From JBQLZO01 sp052168315 (GTDB taxonomy: Bacteria > Planctomycetota > Phycisphaerae > Phycisphaerales > UBA1924), in contig JBQLZO010000009.1 in NCBI GenBank assembly GCA_052168315.1, positions 1-63,616 on the forward strand: a DNA stretch of 63,616 nucleotides, read 5' to 3'. The translations under genes were made by a program, and so were the position numbers. Positions 42,193 to 50,648 of this stretch are shown in pieces. The notes under the pieces were generated by a model. It did no database searches and was not told the DNA's origin. It worked only from the letters and a program-made list of their open reading frames with translations. Position 1 is the stretch's first letter, and each line of letters opens with the position of its first letter.

Positions 42193-43472
42193 TGGCGTGA
42201 GCTCCTGAGCACCTGCCCGGTGTAGCGGTTGAACGAGATGATCTCGGCGTTGCGGTCGATCCAGCGGCACTTGGCGGCGTAGCGATCGTCGTCGACATAG
42301 TTGCGCCCGCCGGGGGGCGCGGCGACCCAGTCGGGCCAGCCGGTGTTGGCGCCGTCGAGCAGCCACTGCTCTGCATCCTCGGGCACGATGAGCCAGGGGC
42401 GCGGATCGACGATGAGGCGATCGTCGTCGGGGAAGGCACCCTGCGGCGGGTTCTGGGCTTCGGAGAGCTGGCGGAGGTCGACGACGGCGATGGCCGGGAC
42501 CGCGGCGAGGAGGATCTCGGGGTTTGGGATGCGGCGTGCGGCGGTGGCGTTGATGCCGGGTGGCGGATCGAGCGGTGCCTCGGGATCGAAGAGCAGCGGC
42601 GTGTCGAACGCGGGGTCTTCGGGGGAAGCGCCCGGGCGTCGCGGGTCGTTGGGGAATTCGAGGAACGCGTAGCGGAGCGACTTGCCGCCGAGGCGGATGG
42701 TGGTGGTCAGCGAGCCATCGGGCGCGAAGAGGACCATGAAGGTCTGGGAGTGTCGCAGCGCCTGGCGGACCCTGGGGTTGAGCGCGGTGTTGCTGAGGGC
42801 GTAGTCACCGAACGGGTCGAACCCGACGCGATCGCGTCCGAGTTCGCCGGGATCGCGCGGGAGCTTGGTGGCCGGATCGTTGAGGGGGAAGATCCAGGGG
42901 GTGAGCAATTCGTCGGCGGGTGGATTGGGGGTATTGCCATAGCGCCATCCGGCGTACCAGGAGGCGGTTCGGTTGTCGATCTTTCCGCTGGATCCGGAGA
43001 ACTCGTCGAGATCGTGCCCGGCGGCGAGTCCGTAGACGGCGGTGCCGCTGGGGAGGACGACGAGGGCGGTGTTTTCGGCGGGCTTGAAGACCGCGGCGCG
43101 GTTGTTGGCGAGATTGGCCGAAGCCTCATCGGAGAGCCGTCCGGACTGGGTGGAGGCGAGTTCGATGATCTGGAGCGAGTAGGTGCGGGTGCGGGCATCG
43201 AAGAGGAACGCGACGCCTGCGTATGTCTGGCGCCGGGTGGCGATGCTCCTCGCGGTGGTAAGGGTGGCGGTGACATTGTTGATCGCGGCGGCGTAGTTGT
43301 TGGAGCGGACGATCTGGGTGATCGCGGGGAGGGTGAGCGCGGCGACGATGACGATGATCGTGATCGAGACGATGAGTTCGATGAGCGTGAACGCGCGACG
43401 GCGCTGCGCCCGCGCGGCGCGGCGCTGGGCGTGGGCATCCGTTCGGGATGTGCGGCGCTGGCGGATGGTCAT
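42189..43472 (-). CDS. GspH-like pseudopilin with Ala before the cleavage site
   Basis: This 427-residue pseudopilin has a strongly basic leader (residues 1 to about 26), then A/FTLIELIVSITIIVIVAAL. Alanine replaces the near-universal glycine at -1, and Glu is present at +5. The following stretch NNVTATLTTARSIATRRQTY resembles GspH/FimT proteins. The exported part is larger than usual. It overlaps both neighbours by 4 nt (43469-43472 and 42189-42192). Substitution of Gly-1 by Ala is tolerated by some prepilin peptidases but is unusual. Confidence 0.85.
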   Translation of the reverse strand: MTIRQRRTSRTDAHAQRRAARAQRRRAFTLIELIVSITIIVIVAALTLPAITQIVRSNNYAAAINNVTATLTTARSIATRRQTYAGVAFLFDARTRTYSLQIIELASTQSGRLSDEASANLANNRAAVFKPAENTALVVLPSGTAVYGLAAGHDLDEFSGSSGKIDNRTASWYAGWRYGNTPNPPADELLTPWIFPLNDPATKLPRDPGELGRDRVGFDPFGDYALSNTALNPRVRQALRHSQTFMVLFAPDGSLTTTIRLGGKSLRYAFLEFPNDPRRPGASPEDPAFDTPLLFDPEAPLDPPPGINATAARRIPNPEILLAAVPAIAVVDLRQLSEAQNPPQGAFPDDDRLIVDPRPWLIVPEDAEQWLLDGANTGWPDWVAAPPGGRNYVDDDRYAAKCRWIDRNAEIISFNRYTGQVLRSSRQ

Positions 43473-44347
43473 TGGGTGCGGTTCCTCACGGCGTTGAAGA
43501 AGCCGGTGGAGAGGTCGGGCGGATCGACGGGCGTGGAAGTGATGTTGTCTTCGAGCGCAGCTTCGATGGTCTGCTGCGTGGCGTTGGGATCGGCCTCGAC
43601 TCCGCCGCCGAGCCCGTATCGCTGGTCGGGTCCGGCGGAGAGGAAGTAGGGCCTTCCGGATTGGCATCGGCCGTAGAGGGCCTGGGCGAGTTCGTTCTGT
43701 GGGTGGACGAAGTAGACGAGCATGGCCCGGCCTTCGCCGGCCATGGGATAGGCGGTATTGGCTCCGACGGGGACCCCCCACTGCTCGTCGGACCACGCGT
43801 CGACGACGGTTTCCTTGAGGCGCTCGGCGTTGCCGCCTGCGAGCGATCCCGGGAGCTCGTATGTGCGGACATACTGCTGCGGGATGGCGGCGTAGATGGA
43901 GTCGACCTCGGCGTATCCGGACATGGAATCGAGCACGACGCCGACCTCCGGGCGGCGGACATGGAGCTGCGCATCGGGCGCACCGGCGGGCTGGTAGGAC
44001 TCCGGCCCGGTTCCGACGGTGCCGAGGGGCGATCCCGGGAGCCCGACGAACTCGCTCGGGCGTCCGAGGTGGTCCAGCGGGCGGTATGGAGGGATCGTGC
44101 CGGTGGCGGTGGTGTACTCATCGAGCATCCTGTCGAGGGACAGGAGGACATTGCGGGTCGCGGCGGCCTTCTGCGAGGCGAACACCCTGGCCGAGACGGT
44201 GAGCAGGAGCGTGAGCAGGATCGCGATGACGGAGATCACGACGAGCAGCTCGACGAGGGTGAAGCCGGGGCGGCCGGCGCGCCGGGTGCGTGCGGCGGCG
44301 TGGAGCGCGCGGCGTTGTTCGGTCGTGTGGGGCTGGTTCATGTTCAT
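43469..44347 (-). CDS. pseudopilin of the type II secretion/type IV pilus operon
   Basis: This 292-residue prepilin-like protein has the cleavage motif G/FTLVELLVVISVIAILL, Glu at +5 and a long hydrophobic helix. It is followed by SQKAAATRNVLLSLDRMLDE, a helical stretch like GspG/GspH. The rest is an exported domain of unknown fold. A start at either of two in-frame ATGs is possible (44347 or 44341); the first overlaps the gspG stop. It lies between gspG and gspH in a tightly packed series. Confidence 0.83.
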   Translation of the reverse strand: MNMNQPHTTEQRRALHAAARTRRAGRPGFTLVELLVVISVIAILLTLLLTVSARVFASQKAAATRNVLLSLDRMLDEYTTATGTIPPYRPLDHLGRPSEFVGLPGSPLGTVGTGPESYQPAGAPDAQLHVRRPEVGVVLDSMSGYAEVDSIYAAIPQQYVRTYELPGSLAGGNAERLKETVVDAWSDEQWGVPVGANTAYPMAGEGRAMLVYFVHPQNELAQALYGRCQSGRPYFLSAGPDQRYGLGGGVEADPNATQQTIEAALEDNITSTPVDPPDLSTGFFNAVRNRTQ

Positions 44348-45489
44348 CGTCCGAGCTCCCTCACATTGGTTTCGATGCCACGCCGGAGCGCATCGATCTC
44401 GAACGCGTTCTCGAACTGATCGATCTGCGACTGCGCGGTTGAGAGCGGGAACATCTCGAACATGGTCTTCGTGTCTGAGACGAGGGCGGCATCGCCGTAT
44501 GGCGGGATGTAGAAGCGGTTGGGATTGAGGGCGCTGACGGCCTGGGGGACGGTGGGGTCGCGCTGCGTTCCCTCGGCGCCGGCCGAGAGCAGGGCCCACC
44601 TGGCGGCGGCGAGGTCGTTGTCGAGCGCGCCGGCCTCGACGCCGCCCTGTGCGGCGTCGGTGGGGTTGGCGATGAAGTTCTGCCAGCCATCGAGGTCGCG
44701 GAGTTCGGGCGGGAGGTATCGCCCGGTTGGCTGTCCGGCGTCCGGCTCGCCCTGAGGGGCTTTGGTGATCCACCCGGTGTAGTACCGGATGGGGTAGTCG
44801 AATCGATCGTTGAGCCTGTAGAGGCCGCGGGGCCCGCCGCCGCCCGTGCCGGCGTTGGGCTCGACGAGTTCGAGCGCGCCGGCGAACTGGCCGGGGTCGA
44901 GGTAGGGGCCGATGACCGGGCCTGGCGTGGCGGTGTGCTCGGTGCGGTCGCGGGCGCCGCCCCATGAGCGGTCGCGTCCGGGGTTGGTCATGCCGGGCCC
45001 GGCGACGCCATCGTCTTCAATGCCGGAGAGTTCGTTGGATGTTCCGGCGGGGCCCTGACCGGTGTAGAGGTCACCGATGCCCATGAGGTAGACGGTGATG
45101 GAGAATTCGGATGCGTAGCGGGTGCGGGCCATGGCGCTGCGGAAGGCGTTCTGGGAGAGCCCGAGTTCTTCGAGGAACCGTGCCTGCGGGATGGTGAACC
45201 GGTTGGCGGCGGTGGGGTAGTCGTCGATCCCGAGGGTGAAGTTCGGATCGTCGGGGGTGATGAGCGGGGGCGGGTAGCCGAGCTCGCTCTCGAAGGCGGC
45301 GATGGCCTGGTTGATGTTCCCGAGGGTCGCGGCGACGGCGGTGCGGCGGGCGGTGCCCAGCGCGCGTCCGACGGCGACGAGGATGATGCCCGCGAGGATC
45401 GCGATGATGGCGATGACCACGAGCATCTCGATGAGCGTGAAGCCCGGCCGCCCGTCGTTCCGGTTGTTCGTGGTCGTGCGTGGGGTCAT
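44344..45489 (-). CDS. GspG-like major pseudopilin
   Basis: This 381-residue pseudopilin has the cleavage motif G/FTLIEMLVVIAIIAILAGI with Glu at +5. It is followed by RRTAVAATLGNINQAIAAFE and LGYPP, matching the GspG pattern (NI..AI..FE...G.YP). It is larger than classical GspG (about 145 residues), with a long Gly/Asp-rich insertion. It is the first pseudopilin in the operon, 79 nt after the gspF/pilC stop. It probably forms the main fibre subunit in the inner-membrane-anchored pseudopilus. Confidence 0.87.
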   Translation of the reverse strand: MTPRTTTNNRNDGRPGFTLIEMLVVIAIIAILAGIILVAVGRALGTARRTAVAATLGNINQAIAAFESELGYPPPLITPDDPNFTLGIDDYPTAANRFTIPQARFLEELGLSQNAFRSAMARTRYASEFSITVYLMGIGDLYTGQGPAGTSNELSGIEDDGVAGPGMTNPGRDRSWGGARDRTEHTATPGPVIGPYLDPGQFAGALELVEPNAGTGGGGPRGLYRLNDRFDYPIRYYTGWITKAPQGEPDAGQPTGRYLPPELRDLDGWQNFIANPTDAAQGGVEAGALDNDLAAARWALLSAGAEGTQRDPTVPQAVSALNPNRFYIPPYGDAALVSDTKTMFEMFPLSTAQSQIDQFENAFEIDALRRGIETNVRELGR

Positions 45490-45568
45490 GTGCTCTCGCG
45501 TGGTGGTGGCTCGGAGTGATGGGCGTCGAGGGGCGCTTGGGGAAGGGTGAGGGAGGGGACGCGATCGA

Positions 45569-46858
45569 TCAGCCCTGGAGCTTGTCGATCATGGCGACCA
45601 TGGGCATGAACATGGCGACGACGATGGTGCCGACGATGCCGCCGAGGACGAGCACGAGCAGGGGCTCGATGAGCGCGACGAGGCCGGCGACGGCGGTGTC
45701 GACCTCGTCGTCGTAGTTGTCGGCGATCTTGAGGAGCATGGAGTCCATGTCGCCGGTCTCCTCGCCGACCTCGATCATGTTGACGACGATGGCGTCGCAG
45801 GTCTTGGACTGGCGGAGGGGCTCCGCGAAGGACTCGCCCTCTCGGATGGAGTCGTGGACCTTTCCGAGGGCACGCTCGTAGACATAGTTGCCCGAGGTTT
45901 CCTTGGTGATGGTGATGGCTTCGAGGATGGGCACGCCGGCGGCGATGAGGGTGCCGAGTGTTCTGGTGAACCGCGCGATGGTGGTCTTGCGGACCAGCTT
46001 TCCGAGGACGGGGAGGTAGAGGGTGACAAAGTCGGTGGTGGCGCGCCCGGGCTTGGTCATGCGGATGAGCTTGTAGAAGATGAAGACGCCGGGGATGCCG
46101 AAGACGATGTAGACCCATCCGGGGACGGACTGGCCGACGGCGGTGCCGGCGACCCACGCCGAGGTGGCGATGAGCCCCTGGGTGACGGCGGGGAGTTCGA
46201 CGCCGAAGTCGGCGAAGATCTCCTGGAACTGCGGGATGATGAAGACCATGATGCCGGTGACGATGCCCAGCGCGGCGAGGATGACGAAGAGCGGGTACAT
46301 CATGGCAGAGAGGACCTTGCGCTTGAGGCGCTGGGCCTTTTCCATGAACTCGGCGAGCCGCTGGAGGATGACATCGAGCACGCCGCCGACCTCGCCGGCG
46401 GCGACCATCTTGGTGTAGAGGTGGTCGAAGGCGCTGGGGTGGCGGGCCATGGCTTCGGAGAGCGAGGAGCCGCCCTCGACTTCCTCGACGACGCCGAGGA
46501 GCACATTCTTCATGCGTCCGGGCTTCTGCTGCTGCTCGAGGATCTGGAGCGAGCGGAGCAGCGGGAGACCGGCGTCCTGGAGCGTGGAGAGCTGGCGGGT
46601 GAAGGCGGTGAGGTGCTTTGACTTGACCTTGCCGAAGGGGAGCTGGAAGCCGCCGGACTTCTTCTTCGACGCGGCGACGGCCTCATCGTCGACTGCTCCG
46701 GTCGCGGCGGCCTTCTTGACCTTCTGCTCGCGGACGGACTTGGGGTAGAGGTTCTGGAGCTTGATGCGCTGGATGGCCTCCTCGTTGGTGGAGGCTTCGA
46801 TAGTGCCCTTGTGGGCCTTGCCGGACTTATCGAGCGCTTCGTATGCAAAGGTCGGCAT
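45569..46858 (-). CDS. gspF: type II secretion/type IV pilus inner-membrane platform protein
   Basis: This 429-residue polytopic protein (GspF/PilC family) couples the assembly ATPase to pilin extrusion. An N-terminal MPTFAYEALDKSGKAHKGTI segment is followed by two GspF domains (about residues 85-205 and 285-405), with the signatures FTRQLSTLQDAGLPLLRSL and FTRTLGTLIAAGVPILEAI, and three membrane helices. GGGAG-like sequence and a 6-bp hairpin (46871-46887) lie just upstream of the ATG at 46858. It sits 164 nt after the ATPase gene. Confidence 0.94.
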   Translation of the reverse strand: MPTFAYEALDKSGKAHKGTIEASTNEEAIQRIKLQNLYPKSVREQKVKKAAATGAVDDEAVAASKKKSGGFQLPFGKVKSKHLTAFTRQLSTLQDAGLPLLRSLQILEQQQKPGRMKNVLLGVVEEVEGGSSLSEAMARHPSAFDHLYTKMVAAGEVGGVLDVILQRLAEFMEKAQRLKRKVLSAMMYPLFVILAALGIVTGIMVFIIPQFQEIFADFGVELPAVTQGLIATSAWVAGTAVGQSVPGWVYIVFGIPGVFIFYKLIRMTKPGRATTDFVTLYLPVLGKLVRKTTIARFTRTLGTLIAAGVPILEAITITKETSGNYVYERALGKVHDSIREGESFAEPLRQSKTCDAIVVNMIEVGEETGDMDSMLLKIADNYDDEVDTAVAGLVALIEPLLVLVLGGIVGTIVVAMFMPMVAMIDKLQG

Positions 46859-47022
46859 CTGGGAGACTCCCGTCGCGGAGTGCGACGCGGTCGTGCGGGC
46901 TCGTCATGGCCGGCTCGACCGATCCACGCTGATGGACTCCGGCGGCCACGCGGCGCCGGCGCGAATCCTCCGGTCGCCCTTCGAGGCGCCCGGAACACCC
47001 TCCCGCTTCCCCGGTTCCCGGG

Positions 47023-48786
47023 TCACTCGTCCATGATCGTCTCTCTGACGACCTCGTCGATGGTCGAGTTGCCGTCGTAGATGGCCGCGAGCCCGGACTC
47101 GCGGAGGGACTTCATGCCGCGGCGGCGCGCCTCCTCGCGGAGCACGGCGGAGGAGGCCTGCTTCATGACGAGGTCGCGCATGCCGTCGTCCATGACCATG
47201 ATCTCGAAGATCGCCATGCGCCCCTTGTATCCCGAGCCGTGGCAGTGATCGCACCCGCGTCCGCGGTAGAACACGCGTCCGGTGACATCCTGCGGGCGGA
47301 GGTCGAGTTCCATGAGCTGCTCCTCGGAGGGCTCGTAGGACTCCTTGCACTTCGGGCAGATGGTGCGGACGAGGCGCTGGGCGACGATGGCCTCGATGGT
47401 GGCGGTGAGGAGGAAGGGCTCGAGCCCGAGGTCGACGAGACGGATGATCGAGGATGGGGCGTCGTTGGTGTGCAGCGTCGAGAACACGAGGTGGCCGGTG
47501 AGAGAGGCCTGCACGGCGATCTGCGCGGTCTCGAGGTCGCGGATCTCACCGACGAGAATGATGTCGGGGTCCTGGCGGAGGAAGGACCGGAGCGTGCCGG
47601 CGAAGGTGAGCCCCACATCGGTGTTGATCTGGACCTGGCAGAGCCCGTCGATGTCGTACTCGACGGGGTCCTCTGCGGTGAGGATCTTGACATCGACGCG
47701 GTTGAGTTCGGAGAGGGCGGCGTAGAGCGTGGTGGTCTTGCCGGAGCCGGTGGGCCCGGTGACGACCACGATGCCGTTGGGCTTGCGGATGATCTTGGAG
47801 ACGAGTTCGTAGTCGGCGTCGCGGAGCCCGACGCGGTCGAGCGAGAGTTCGACATTGGAGCGGTCGAGCACACGCATCACGACCGATTCGCCGTGCATGG
47901 TGGGGAGGACGGCGACGCGGAGGTCGACCGGCATGCCGCCGACCTGGAGTTCGACGCGTCCGTCCTGCGGGAGGCGCCTCTCGGCGATGTCGAGATTGGA
48001 CATGACCTTGACGCGGGAGACGATCGCCGGGCCGAGGTACTTCGGCGGTGGGACCATCTCGTAGAGCACGCCGTCGATGCGGTAGCGCATCTTGAATTCA
48101 TCCTCGAAGGGCTCGAAGTGGATGTCCGAGGCCTTGTCCTTGATGGCCTGGAGGAGCACGAGGTTGAGGAGCTTGACAACCTTGTTGTCTTCTGATGCTT
48201 CGAGGACCTTCTCGAGGTCGATCGAGGCGCCCGGGAGCCCGGTCTGCTGGGTCTTGGCGAGCTGCGAGAGCCCCTTGTCGGAGGCCATCTCGCCGACGAC
48301 ATCGGAAAGCGATGATTCCTTGCCGGCGTAGAGCTGCTTGAGCTTGGCCTCGACCTGGTCCGGGGGTGCGACGACGGCCGAGACATTGAACCCCATGAGG
48401 AGCTTGAGGTCGTCGACCGCGCGGAAGTTGTCCGCGGACTTGAGCGCGATCTTGAGCTTGCGCCCCTGGGGGGTGTATTCGAGGGGGACGACCTGGTAGA
48501 CCCGCGCGGTCTCGGCGGGCATGGAGTCGCGAACCTCGTCGGGGATGGTCAGGGCGTCGATGTCCTGGAAGGCCATGCCCGCCTGTCCCGCCAGGGCCTC
48601 GTGGACATCGCGCTCGGTGATGAGCCCCATGGAGATGAGGATCTCGCCGATCTTGCGCTTGCGGCCTTCCTTGAGCTGGAGCTGGAGCGCCTCGTGGACC
48701 TGTTCGCGCGAGACCTTGCCGAGCTTGGTCAGCACGCGCCCGAGCTTGCGCTTCTTCAGTTCCATGGGGTCGACGACCGTGGCCAT
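47023..48786 (-). CDS. pilus/secretion assembly ATPase (PilB/GspE family), zinc-containing
   Basis: This 587-residue hexameric assembly ATPase has an N-terminal MshEN/GspE_N-type domain (about residues 8-170) and a catalytic domain with Walker A TGPTGSGKTT near residue 348, an Asp box, LRQDPDIILVGEIRD (Walker B) and STLHTNDAP (His box). A zinc-binding tetracysteine (CPKC near 477, CDHC near 511) is present. The ATG at 48786 has AGGAG 7 nt upstream; the earlier frame is non-coding. It drives pseudopilus or pilus polymerisation with the downstream GspF. Confidence 0.94.
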   Translation of the reverse strand: MATVVDPMELKKRKLGRVLTKLGKVSREQVHEALQLQLKEGRKRKIGEILISMGLITERDVHEALAGQAGMAFQDIDALTIPDEVRDSMPAETARVYQVVPLEYTPQGRKLKIALKSADNFRAVDDLKLLMGFNVSAVVAPPDQVEAKLKQLYAGKESSLSDVVGEMASDKGLSQLAKTQQTGLPGASIDLEKVLEASEDNKVVKLLNLVLLQAIKDKASDIHFEPFEDEFKMRYRIDGVLYEMVPPPKYLGPAIVSRVKVMSNLDIAERRLPQDGRVELQVGGMPVDLRVAVLPTMHGESVVMRVLDRSNVELSLDRVGLRDADYELVSKIIRKPNGIVVVTGPTGSGKTTTLYAALSELNRVDVKILTAEDPVEYDIDGLCQVQINTDVGLTFAGTLRSFLRQDPDIILVGEIRDLETAQIAVQASLTGHLVFSTLHTNDAPSSIIRLVDLGLEPFLLTATIEAIVAQRLVRTICPKCKESYEPSEEQLMELDLRPQDVTGRVFYRGRGCDHCHGSGYKGRMAIFEIMVMDDGMRDLVMKQASSAVLREEARRRGMKSLRESGLAAIYDGNSTIDEVVRETIMDE

Positions 48787-49385
48787 GCGATTGCTCCTGG
48801 GGTTCGGTCCGGCGGTTGCCCTCGGCGCGGGCGGCTCGGGGTGAATGCCCTGCGTGTGTTCCGGTTGGGGCTGCGGGATGTCTGGCTTGGGGATCTGGGC
48901 TGGGAGGCTGGGGTGGGGTTCGCGAGATTCAGCGGTGATCTTGGAGATTCGGAGCTGGCTGCTGGGCTGGGTCGTCACACGCGGTTCGGTGCATGATGAC
49001 GCGCTGGCCCGGGGCTGTCACCTCGGGCGGTCGGTGATGGGGCCCCAGCGATGCGGGGCTTGAACGAACAGACCATACGATGCGAACGGGGCGGCGGATG
49101 TCCACAAAGTGTGATTGACGGGCCAGATAGGTGGATACGACAATCAGTTTTTAGAACAAATCGCTGACTATGCCCGTTGGCTGCGGCTCGCGGATCGCAC
49201 TCGCGGGGTCGCGGCGATGTTCCGACACATGGCTTTCAGAGCAAATCAGGAACGGGTGGGCCATCTTGAGGCCGCGCCGAACCGACGGCAGAGGCATCGC
49301 TGGGGCGAGCCCGCTCGGCGAGCATTTGAGATGACGGCGCGAAGCCGGCACGCGGTTCGGAGTTGGTTTGGAATCGACGATGTGG
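48787..49385. other. intergenic region upstream of the first PilB-like ATPase
   Basis: About 600 nt with no convincing gene. It contains the most AT-rich patch of the window (about 49095-49165). On the minus strand, TTGTTC (49159-49154) and TATCCA (49137-49132) are separated by 16 nt, a weak sigma70-like arrangement, and the short dyad CACAAAGTGTG lies at 49103-49113. A promoter for the pilB-gspF-pseudopilin operon with a long leader is the likeliest content. Confidence 0.5.
49132..49159 (-). promoter_or_regulatory. weak sigma70-like promoter candidate
   Basis: TTGTTC and TATCCA on the minus strand with a 16-nt spacer in an AT-rich patch, 345 nt upstream of the ATPase start. The -10 match is poor, so this is only a candidate. 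Confidence 0.25.
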
Positions 49386-50507
49386 TTATTCGGACGAATC
49401 CGCGTCCTTCTCGTCCCATTCCATGCGCCCGATCTGGCGGCCCAGCTTGTGGACCCGGTCGGTGAGGTCCTGGGGGTTCTTGGCCTTATCCACCATTTCC
49501 TCGGCGGAGATGATGCCCTTGGTGTACATGCCCCACATGTGCTCATCGAGGAGCTGCATGCCGAACTTCTTGCCGGTCTGGATCGCCGAGTCGATGCGGA
49601 AGGACTTGTTCTCGCGGATGAGGTTGGCCACGGCGGGGGTGATGACGAGGAACTCGTAGGCGGCGATCCGGCCCTTGCGGTCGATCCGGGGCAGGAGCAC
49701 CTGGGAGAGGACGCAGATCAGCGAGGTCGAGAGCTGCACGCGGATCTGGTTCTGCTGGGTGACCGGGAAGGCGTCGACCACGCGGTCGATGGTCTTGGCG
49801 GCGCCGGTGGTGTGCAGGGTGGCGAACACCAGGTGGCCGGTCTCGGCGGCGCGGATGGCGGACTCGATGGTCTCGAGGTCTCGCATTTCGCCGACGAGGA
49901 TCACATCGGGGTCCTGTCGCAGGGCTCGGCGGAGGGCCTCGGCGAAGTCCGGGGTGTCGACGCCGACTTCACGCTGGTTGACGATGGACCGCTTGTGGTA
50001 GTGGTAGTACTCGATGGGGTCTTCCATCGTGATGATGTGGCGCTCGAGGTTCTGGTTGATGTAGTCGAGCATCGTCGCCAGGGAGGTGGTCTTGCCGGAG
50101 CCGGTGGGCCCGGTGACGAGGAAGAGGCCTCGCGGGCGTCGGATGAGGTCCCTGACGACTTCAGGGAGCCCGATCTGCTCGAAGGTCAGCAGTTCGTTGG
50201 GAATGAGTCGGCAGACGATGGCGATGTCGCCGCGCTGGCGGAAGACGGAGACGCGGAAGCGGGCGGCGGTGCCGTAGGCGAAGCCGAAGTCGCAGGTGCC
50301 GAGTTCCTGGAGTTCGGTCTGGGATCGCTCGGGCGTGATGGCCTTCATGAGCGTGACCATGTCGTCGGACTCGAGCACCTTGGTGTCGAGGTTCTTGAGC
50401 CCGCCAGAGAGGCGGAGCGTGGGCTTGCGACCGACGGTGAGGTGCAAGTCGGACGCGCCGAGCTTGATCACGGTGTCGAGCAATCGGTCAATCTGCATGG
50501 TCGACAC
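49386..50507 (-). CDS. pilT: twitching/retraction ATPase PilT
   Basis: This 373-residue PilT-family hexameric ATPase depolymerises type IV pili. An N-terminal PAS-like domain begins with VIKLGASDLHLTVGRKP. It is followed by Walker A GPTGSGKTT (about residue 132), LRQDPDVILVGEMRDLETI and the PilT signature ATLHTTGAAKTIDRVVDAFP. The C-terminal tail is acidic. The start is taken as GTG at 50507, because AAGGAG lies 7 nt before it; the ATG at 50498 is the alternative. Its presence argues that at least part of this cluster serves a retractable pilus rather than pure type II secretion. Confidence 0.94.
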   Translation of the reverse strand: MSTMQIDRLLDTVIKLGASDLHLTVGRKPTLRLSGGLKNLDTKVLESDDMVTLMKAITPERSQTELQELGTCDFGFAYGTAARFRVSVFRQRGDIAIVCRLIPNELLTFEQIGLPEVVRDLIRRPRGLFLVTGPTGSGKTTSLATMLDYINQNLERHIITMEDPIEYYHYHKRSIVNQREVGVDTPDFAEALRRALRQDPDVILVGEMRDLETIESAIRAAETGHLVFATLHTTGAAKTIDRVVDAFPVTQQNQIRVQLSTSLICVLSQVLLPRIDRKGRIAAYEFLVITPAVANLIRENKSFRIDSAIQTGKKFGMQLLDEHMWGMYTKGIISAEEMVDKAKNPQDLTDRVHKLGRQIGRMEWDEKDADSSE

Positions 50508-50648
50508 GGCGGTGCTCCTTCGTCAGACGCGCCGGTGCGGCGTGCGGGCTGCGGCGCGGCGTGGTGTGGTGGTCGGGGTCGGGGGTCGGCTGGTGTGGTC
50601 TGCGGTCGTGCGGGAATCTGATTCGGACGGCGATTGACGCGCTCATGG

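Noticed and set aside
49115..49465. Plus-strand frame of 116 codons in the gap after pilT
   Set aside because: It runs into pilT in antisense and changes to Arg/Pro-rich shadow sequence; there is no ribosome-binding site and no recognisable motif.
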